This document shows positions 57,385-64,000 of a DNA stretch of 64,000 nt, piece after piece; within the stretch, counting starts at the first letter, position 1, and the number at the start of each line of letters is the position of its first letter. The DNA is taken from assembly GCA_020091685.1 (NCBI GenBank), contig CM034598.1, positions 14,827,088 to 14,891,087 on the forward strand. Direction: 5' to 3'. The notes under the pieces are model-generated. The model was not told where the DNA came from and did no database searches. It worked only from the letters and a program-made list of their open reading frames with translations. The position numbers were made by a program, and so were the translations under genes. The stretch is from Lutjanus erythropterus. Its lineage: Eukaryota; Chordata; Actinopteri; Lutjaniformes; Lutjanidae.

Positions 57385-57540
57385 TTGCATGTCAGGCAAC
57401 TATTTTGATAATCAATTGATCATTGAAGTAATGTTTCATGTAAAATGGCAGAAAATGCTGCTTTCAGCCTTTGAAATAGGGGAATTTTAAACATTTCTGG
57501 GTTTATTATCATATTAAACTTAATATCATTGGATTTTCAA
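57385..57540 (+). repeat. Second fish-type dispersed repeat fragment
   Basis: CTATTTTGATAATCAATTGA and CAGAAAATGCTGCTTTCAGC followed by TTGGATTTTC match my memory of another frequent teleost repeat. It abuts the Tc1 relic at 57541. Confidence 0.45.
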
Positions 57541-58617
57541 TCCAATGGCCTCCATAGTCACTAGTGGTGCAACGGATCGCAGCTGAACCGTGCCCCGTAC
57601 AGATTGCCCTCTATGGGCCTCATGCATGTGATCCGCAGACTACGTGTGAGCATCATAGTTTTACTGTCACTGTTACTTTTGTATAAGTTATAATACCTGA
57701 AATCTCCATACAGAGTTGCAGTGAAAAGACAGGACAGATGCTGCTGTGTGCAGCGCATCTCTGTGAAGAGCGACTGATTTAAAAGCCGTCACATCGCCTC
57801 GAGTGAAATCCAGACTGTAACTTTTTTCACCGATTTAACTATGCTATCACCAAAGAAACAGATCAGAAAACTGTGATGTTCATTGAAACTTTGGTGATCA
57901 GCTGTCTTAACTTCTACACAGCTCCTCTCTGCTCACCGGTGCAGCTCTGTCTCACCCCGTCTGTGACACAGTGTGTCTGCTGATTGATCATGACTTCTAA
58001 CCAATCAGATGTGCTGCGCTGTAGGCGGGACATTGAGCCAGACTACAGAGCGTAGTTATAATATATATAATATAATGATCTAATGTAAAGTATAGTATAC
58101 AGTATAGTATATACATAGTACAGCACTGTATAAGTTTGAAGCTTTTAATATTATTACCATTATCATTACTATTATCATTATTATTATTACATTACATAAC
58201 TATGGTGATAATTACAGACAGACAAAGATCAAAGACAAGTGCATTTTTAAAATAATTTAACCCTAATCCCACCACCTTTTTCTTTTTTGCTGATCCGAAA
58301 AATGATCCGATCCGTGACTCAAAATGTGATACGATCCGAACCGTGAGTTTTTTGATCCGTTGCACCCCTAATAGTCACCAGATCTCAATCCAATAGAGCA
58401 CCTTTGGGATGTGGTGGAACGGGAGATTTGCATCATGGATGTGCACCCAAAAAATCTGCAAAAACTGCATGATGCTATCATGTTAATATGAACCAGAATC
58501 TCAAAGGAATGTTTCCAGCACCTTGTTGAATTTATGCCACGAAGAATTAAGGCAGTTATGAAGGCAAAAGGTGGTCCAACTTGGTATTAGCAAGGTGTAC
58601 CTAATAAAGTGGCTAGT
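57541..58617 (+). pseudogene. Tc1-like transposase 3' relic, split by a hAT insertion
   Basis: The left piece TCCAATGGCCTCCATAGTCAC continues after the 57562-58370 insertion as CACCAGATCTCAATCCAATA. The encoded line is SPDLNPIEHLWDVVERE, containing the E of the Tc1 DD34E catalytic triad. An in-frame TGA (58489-58491) replaces a likely Trp codon. The tail reads KECFQHLVEF-PRRIKAV-KAKGGP and ends with CCTAATAAAGTGGCTAGT, the usual terminal region. The rest of the transposase is missing. Confidence 0.85.
57562..58370. mobile_element. hAT-type MITE with exact 8-bp target duplication in a Tc1 relic
   Basis: The left end TAGTGGTGCAACGGATC and right end GATCCGTTGCACCCCTA are inverted repeats. ATAGTCAC precedes (57554-57561) and follows (58371-58378) the element exactly. 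Removing one copy restores continuous Tc1 coding sequence across the join, independent proof of the insertion boundaries. Subterminal GATCCG/CGGATC motifs recur near the right end. No transposase frame. Confidence 0.93.
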
Positions 58618-59500
58618 AAGTCTATGTGGGGGTCATCTTAATGTTTATCTCTGCTGGTTGCATCTGGCAGTTGTGGTGACATTGCAGTAGGTGCTTCGAC
58701 ATCTGTTGCCTGCCGAGCATCTGCTAACTCCTGGGTGCGCTCTTCTTATTGGCTCTGTAATGCACTGACACTTGACACTTCTCACCGCAAACTTAATACT
58801 TTTCCAATGTAAATCCTGGACAATAAGGCACAGATAAAAGCAGCATAAATCACAACAAAACAAACCTTAAATGTCTGAAGTCTTCTGACATTGCACAAAC
58901 AATACAACTGCTGACAGTCTACAATAGAGAGGATCTAGAGACATCAGACTGTGTGACACACCACCCAGACAGCATGAATATCGGCAGTTTCATTGTCAGT
59001 GCAACTCCGGAACCTACTTTAAAAACACTTTAAAAATGTCAGCTTCCTCCGATCAAATGCAGGGAAGTTTTCCATTCACTGTCTACTTAAGCAGGCAGCT
59101 CTCAAGCAGGCAAACCACACTGTCACTTTTAGCCAGCTGAAGGCTAAACCTGTGATTAAAATGTGAACAAATGGGTCAGCCACAAGCAAAGTTCGAAAGA
59201 GAGGTTTAAAACAAGCTCTCACCCCAAACTGACAGGCAGGTCTTTTGATACACATCACTGAACAGCTAAATCTGAGTTATGAATGTTTTCTGATGCTGAA
59301 TAAGGTTTATTCAGGCAAAATTCTAATTGTTTTTTTTCACTGCAGACATTTTGAGTTAGCTTAGTAGGAAAAGCACAGGTCTTACCAATAACATTAACAA
59401 AGGCTCATTTCTATTCAGGTGTCCAAGGTCCAAGTACTCACCATAGTGAACCAGCATGCACAACTTGAATTAGCAAGCTAGTTAGTTAGCATTTTGCTGT
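58618..59500. other. Non-genic stretch
   Basis: Short minus-strand frames (58645-58863 and 59076-59258) lack domains. Nothing else recognised. Confidence 0.4.
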
Positions 59501-59513
59501 GGGGGGGGGGGGG
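59501..59513. repeat. Poly-G run (13 G)
   Basis: Thirteen consecutive G residues in AT-rich DNA, immediately before the dispersed repeat at 59515. Such a run is prone to length error in sequencing. Confidence 0.9.
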
Positions 59514-59514
59514 C

Positions 59515-60440
59515 TTATGAAGGGCCGCTTGACCATTTGCTGAGCATCACCTCCCTTAGTTACTGTTGCTATGTCTGTCAAGCCTTAAAATTCTCCTGCT
59601 ACACATAATGCTGTTCACAGTTATAATGATGGCAGATTTGACTGGTCATAATTCTTGAAACACTTGATATTCGATTTCACAGAGAAGTACACAAAAGCAA
59701 GCCTATCATTTCTAACTGATGAGCCACAATTTTGTCTGCAAAAATGACTCAAACTTGCAGATTTCATAAGTGTAGCTAATTTTAGCTAATATAAGCAAAT
59801 GCTAATGCTTAAACGCTAGCAGAGAAGTCCAGCTGACACATTTTAAAACAAGAACCCCATAAAAGTTGGTAATCTTATTTAACAGCTCAGTACATATAAC
59901 GTTAATGCTAAAAGACTGAGGCTAAAGCTACGTCCTAGCAAACATTATGTACACATATATGTATTGTATATGATAGACAACAGAAATACACTCATTAATG
60001 TTGGAAAAGAAAGTCAGGGATTACAGTAAGTGCAGTGGACCTTGAGACGGTCACCCAGTGAGACTAGCTGGACCGCAATCACCCCAGGAAGAGAGTTGGG
60101 ATAAGAGCTAAGCTAACCCAGCTTAGAACTGAGACAACCAGCCAAAAGGGGATGCAGCAGAGGACCACTTTGTTGACATAACAAATCCCAATGTAAACCC
60201 TTTGGAAAAAGCCATGAACTAGGCAAACGCAGTGGTATCTCACACAAGCTTAGCTGGAGGTGATGTTATTGCAGGCAGTAAGCTAGTTTGTCGGACTTGC
60301 TAATGTTTGCAGCTTCTGTAAGAGCAGATAAAGACAAAGTTTAATCCATTCCTCATACCTGTGTTCTTGTGCTTTAGGTTTTTGAGACTGGAAAAAAAAC
60401 ACACCACAATCCAAACTCATGACATTATCCTTTTTTGAAA
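59515..60440 (+). repeat. Dispersed repeat, copy 2 (partner at 2440-3400)
   Basis: TTAGTTACTGTTGCTATGTC, TTAATGCTAAAAGACTGAGG, GTCAGGGATTACAGTAAGTG, GACGGTCACCCAGTGAGACT, GAAGAGAGTTGGGATAAGAG and GTGCTTTAGGTTTTTGAGAC mirror the order in the left copy, same strand. The two copies lie about 57 kb apart and both have lost any coding sense. Confidence 0.6.
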
Positions 60441-61588
60441 ATGCAATATTAAGAAAGACGCCTTTTTTTCGTAACATGGCTATTTGTTATGTAAAAATTA
60501 TTTAATGTTTAATGCAAAGCCAGTTCTCAACAATGAGACCACCAGATAACTGGTGGTATTCATCAGATGTTAAAAAACAACCTATTTTCACATTTTCATG
60601 ACAAGAAATTTCATGCAGCCATGCGTGTTTACATTCAGTATTAAAGCCCGAAGCCGTGTGACATGTTAACCATCACAAATAGTCATAGGTAGGTTGGCTG
60701 GATTGTTGAGTGTGCAGAGCCTCACTAGTGTTTGACATCCTGTCGTCTTCTGACAGCGAATTTTGTTATTTATTTATTTAGTTTTTTTTACTGTAATAAT
60801 GAAGGCGATTGTTCCCTAACCTTGTATTTTGAATTTACACTTAACCATAACTTAAATTATGGGACTTCAGATTAGAAACTGCTCACATGAGTAGTTTTTG
60901 GAATAGCTTGGCAATCCTGTCTCCAAGAAATTGCAATTATATACTACTAATTTGTTTTGCCAATTATGATTTGCCAAGAAATGTAACTGCTGCCTTAATT
61001 TTGCTCAGGCAACAATTACAGCCACAGAATCTGACATCAGAGACTGGGGTTCATATCCTGACTCACGTGTGTGATTAGGTTTCAGCAACATAATCACTTT
61101 GGTTAAGGGTTAGGAAAAGATGGTGGTTTCAGTTTTGTGTTAATGAAGTGTCTCAAGTTAGATTTTTTCTATATTTAATCAAGACCATGATCTTTTCGTA
61201 ACCTGTGCTGTGGCTGTGGACATCTAAATCCAGTAATTAAAAAGTTTTATTAATCCTTATTTGTTATGAGTGGGTGGTGTTGTAACAGATATCACTAGAA
61301 AAACAAATGAAATACTTTCTATTTAATTTATTTATTTACCATATATGTATATCATATATATATGCATATACACACACACTACCTGGCTGTAACCTGGAGG
61401 ACTTTGAAGAAACTTTAAATAGTATTTAATGAATGTTTAATAGTCAGTGTCTTATGATGAACATCCAATTTAATGTTTACAAGAAAAGTTGCAAAAATGT
61501 TTGTGAATGCTGTCAATTACAGTCCTTAGAAAATCGTAATCGACCAAAATCAGAATCAACCAAGAAAATTAAAATCGGTGCATCTCCA
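60441..61588. other. Non-genic stretch
   Basis: A patch near 61000-61130 (GGGTTCATATCCTGACTCAC, GTTAGGAAAAGATGGTGG) looks like a fish repeat related to 15920-16200. No gene. Confidence 0.4.
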
Positions 61589-61604
61589 ATATATATATAT
61601 ATAT
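61589..61604. repeat. (AT)n tract at the Tc1 insertion point
   Basis: Eight AT units directly before the left end of the Tc1-like element; TA is the Tc1 target dinucleotide. Confidence 0.85.
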
Positions 61605-63145
61605 ACACAGTGCTTAACAAATTTATTAGACCACCACCCAATGTAAGGTTTATGCCACAGCTGCCCTAAATTAACAGCATTGGTAATTACCAAAATCATT
61701 TTTTATGTTTCTGTAATGGTTAATACACCAGTATGTAGAAGCTCTTTAACCGAAATGATATTTTTAATGCTAAAATACAATTATCATTGGTTATCCATGA
61801 ATTTTCAAATTCACTGTTTTCCAAAAAAACAGAAAAAATAGTGAAGCACATTATTATTTCTTGTTTAAGATGTCAAATTATAGTTATTTACTTGCGTTCC
61901 TAAACAGAAAAAAATGTTTTAGTGGTTGAACGTTATGCTTGATTAATTTCTGACTTCTCAGAGAAGCCCAGTGAGTCGGCTCAAATTTGGGTATAAAAAG
62001 GTGGATTCAGTTTGAAATTCCTCATTCCTGTTCAAAATGGTAAAACACCAAGAGCTCACTGAAAATGAAAGAGTCTGCATTAAAGCACTTCATGAAGCTG
62101 GATGGTCTCTGAGACAAATAGGGAAAGACATAAAGTGTCTCACAGTGTGGTCAAGTCTGCTTTGGAGTCAACTGCAGAGACTGGTACTTACAAAATGCAC
62201 CAAGGAAGAGGCAGGAAACGAAAGTTAACTGAAGCAGATGTCAGACACCTCAAGATTTTAAGTACTAGAGACAGAGGGAAGACCACTGCTGATCTTCAGG
62301 CAGAGATAAATGCTTCTAGATCAGAGTCTGAGAAAGTCTCCAGAGTGACCATAAGCAGACGACTGATGGAACAAGGCTTAAAGGGAAGACTAGCCGCTAA
62401 GAAGCCATTATTGTTGCCTGCAAACATCCAGAAATGCCTCAGATTTGCCAGGGAGCACAAACACTGGACTGTTGATGACTGGAAGAAGGTACTCTGGACG
62501 AACAACTTCAAGTTTGAACTCTTCAGTCAGCATCGTCGTGTTTATGTCCACAGAAAAGCTGGAGAACAGATGCATTGCACCCACAGTGACACATGGTGGA
62601 GATTCCATTATGGTATGGGGTTCCATTTGTGGAAACGGCGTGGACAAATTAGTGAAAATCAACGGTATCATGAACAAGAATGTCTACCACAACATCTTAG
62701 TGCATCATGGAATCCCTTCTGGAATGAATCTGATTGGTCGTGGGTTCATATACCAACAAGACAATGACCCCAAGCATACTTCAAAGCTGTGCAGAGTCTG
62801 TTTGACCAAGAAAAACTAATCTGGAGTACTGGAACTGATGGACAGGCCAAGTCAAAGTCCGGAATTTAATCCTATTGAACAAATGTGGGATTTAGTAGGT
62901 TCAAAGATTGATCACACAAAACTTTCATCTAAAGCAAGTTTGTGGGAACAGCTAGAAACTATTTGGAACTCAATAACAACAGAGGCTGTCATAAAAGCCA
63001 GCAAGAATGCAAGCTATTATCAAGGCCAAAGGAGGCCATACAAAATATTAAGTTTTTTGGTTATTATCTGTGGAAAAAGCACTATTTAGTTGTTTCAGTT
63101 TGTTATTTGCCTAATAAATAACAATAACATTTTTAGTTTTAAACA
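61605..63145 (+). mobile_element. Tc1-like DNA transposon, degenerate
   Basis: The left end CACAGTGCTTAACAAATTTA followed by TTAGACCACCACC starts at a TA-rich target and precedes a transposase relic (62037-63089). A TATA-like TATAAAAAGG lies at 61992. The right end is decayed: CCTAATAAATAAC near 63111 resembles the inverse of the TTTATTAG part of the left end, so the right boundary is approximate. Left and right ends no longer match well, so this copy is unlikely to be mobile. Confidence 0.75.
62037..63089 (+). pseudogene. Broken Tc1-like transposase
   Basis: The relic spans the whole enzyme in three pieces. An N-terminal helix-turn-helix (LTENERVCIKALHEAGWS) starts at 62037. A frameshift near 62135 leads to the second DNA-binding part with GRGRKRKLT and to VLWTNNFKFELF, where the first catalytic Asp expected after WT is Asn. 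A second frameshift near 62570 leads to GGDSIMVWGSICGNG and FIYQQDNDPKHTS, holding the second Asp. An in-frame TAA at 62817 precedes RPSQSPEFNPIEQMWDLV with the third acidic residue. Two frameshifts, one stop and a lost catalytic residue make it inactive. Confidence 0.9.
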
Positions 63146-64000
63146 AGCTTTTGAAAGATTTCATGTACAGTACAGTAATATTATGATCATAAAAAGTTTT
63201 TATATCAAGTTGGCGCATTACTGTCACGGCAGCAGTCAAATAGCAAAAGTCCATCACTTGTGGGCAATTGATGAAAATGCCAGAGTGCTTTTGAAGACGC
63301 ACAAAAAGTTTGTTATTCCCAGGCCTGACGCTGGAGGCAGCCTAAGAGAGGAGCCTGCACTGGAAGCAGCCTCACGCTGGAGGTCTGCAGCCAGACCCTT
63401 CTCACTTCCATAGACAATGCAGGTCACAGGATTTGGTGAGTAACCAAATACAATGTAACACCGGCCTGCAGCCCCTCGCATTGCTAACACATGAAACAGC
63501 AAACTTTCCAAAATGATGTTATTTGAATGAACTGACTACATATGAGGAATCTCATTACTCTTTTGCTTTACTTATAAACATATTAACAGCATAACAACCG
63601 CTTTTAGCCTGGCTCAAAATCTCTATATTTCATTTTGGCTGCTCGTGATAATCCTGCCCCCAGCCCCTTAGGTGGCGTTTCCTACTTTTTTGGCCCAGTG
63701 ATTGGCTAATAATGTAACTTCATCACTCAGCTACTTACTTACTTAGCCACCCAGCAGCCCATAGGGCTGGCCCCTGCGGTCCAGCCAAAGATTACTTCAT
63801 TGGGTAACACAAATTAATTAAGCTTTTTAAAATCAAGTAAACAAGTTCAATGAACACAGCTGCTGTAAGCCAGATGCACTTAACAAGCTGATTGCTTTCA
63901 AATTAGTTTGCATCAATGTAACTTAAATTTAAGACAGGTCAACTTAAAAGTTTCCATTTTTCCAACTCAATTATTAAAATACTGTGCTTAAAAACCTAAT
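63146..64000. other. Non-genic right edge
   Basis: No supported exon. The 107-codon frame at 63090-63413 begins inside the transposon end and has no domain. The last 200 bp contain TTAACTTAAA-like and AACTTAAAAGTTTCC motifs reminiscent of a fish repeat, truncated by the window edge. Confidence 0.35.

Noticed and set aside
1..64000. CRISPR arrays, operons, bacterial promoters or phage genes
   Set aside because: No regularly spaced identical repeats and no prokaryotic gene packing; the sequence has eukaryotic splice signals and fish transposons.
1..64000. tRNA, rRNA or snRNA genes
   Set aside because: Only the SINE at 11258 shows A- and B-box-like motifs; I could not find a foldable tRNA cloverleaf or rRNA segment by eye. 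A tRNAscan or Infernal run would settle it.

Overview
The window looks like a gene-poor stretch of a teleost (probably percomorph) genome. It is AT-rich, has no bacterial-style gene packing or operons, and carries spliceosomal signals. It is full of DNA-transposon relics of kinds common in ray-finned fish: hAT-type elements beginning CAGTGGTGG, Tc1-like transposase, and MITEs with long terminal inverted repeats (TIRs). It also has a tRNA-type SINE, a non-LTR retrotransposon scrap and many microsatellites. No prokaryotic, viral or organellar gene was seen.

The only convincing host coding sequence is the start of one plus-strand gene. Exon 1 (22150-22197) has a strong Kozak start and codes 16 residues up to a GTGAGT donor. 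Exon 2 (29383-29517) lies between a TGCAG acceptor and a GTAAGA donor and codes 45 residues with one membrane helix. Both junctions are phase 0. Together they give the N-terminus of a small type II membrane protein whose length, exon layout and residue pattern fit tenomodulin/chondromodulin (BRICHOS family, tnmd-like). No extracellular BRICHOS or C-terminal cysteine-rich exon was recognised in the 34 kb downstream, so the gene is incomplete here and the name is an inference.

Layout: 1-21.8 kb is non-genic, with hAT elements at 3566-4543 and 12978-13952, a SINE at 11258-11617, MITEs at 15101-15748 and 16359-16821, a near-perfect foldback at 18431-18574 and a LINE scrap at 20713-20940. The 21.9-29.5 kb part holds the putative promoter, exon 1, a 7.2 kb repeat-laden intron and exon 2. 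The 29.5-64 kb part is intronic or intergenic. It holds nested MITEs (30891-32498), a long-TIR element (35749-37022), a MITE with an internal 88-bp tandem array (46369-46927) and three direct copies of a 0.6 kb unit (51285-54612). It also holds a hAT MITE inside a Tc1 relic with an exact 8-bp target duplication (57562-58370), and a broken Tc1 transposase (61605-63145).

Several repeats occur more than once within the window (2440/59515; 8154/33010/41600; 7370/43650; 30891/46369; 27338/34107; 35985/39775), which let copies be defined by comparison without a library. I saw no previously undescribed multi-gene system. The most interesting signals are the probable tenomodulin 5' end with unusually distant remaining exons, nested insertions dated by target-site duplications, and a repeat whose hairpin arms stay complementary although the copies differ in sequence.
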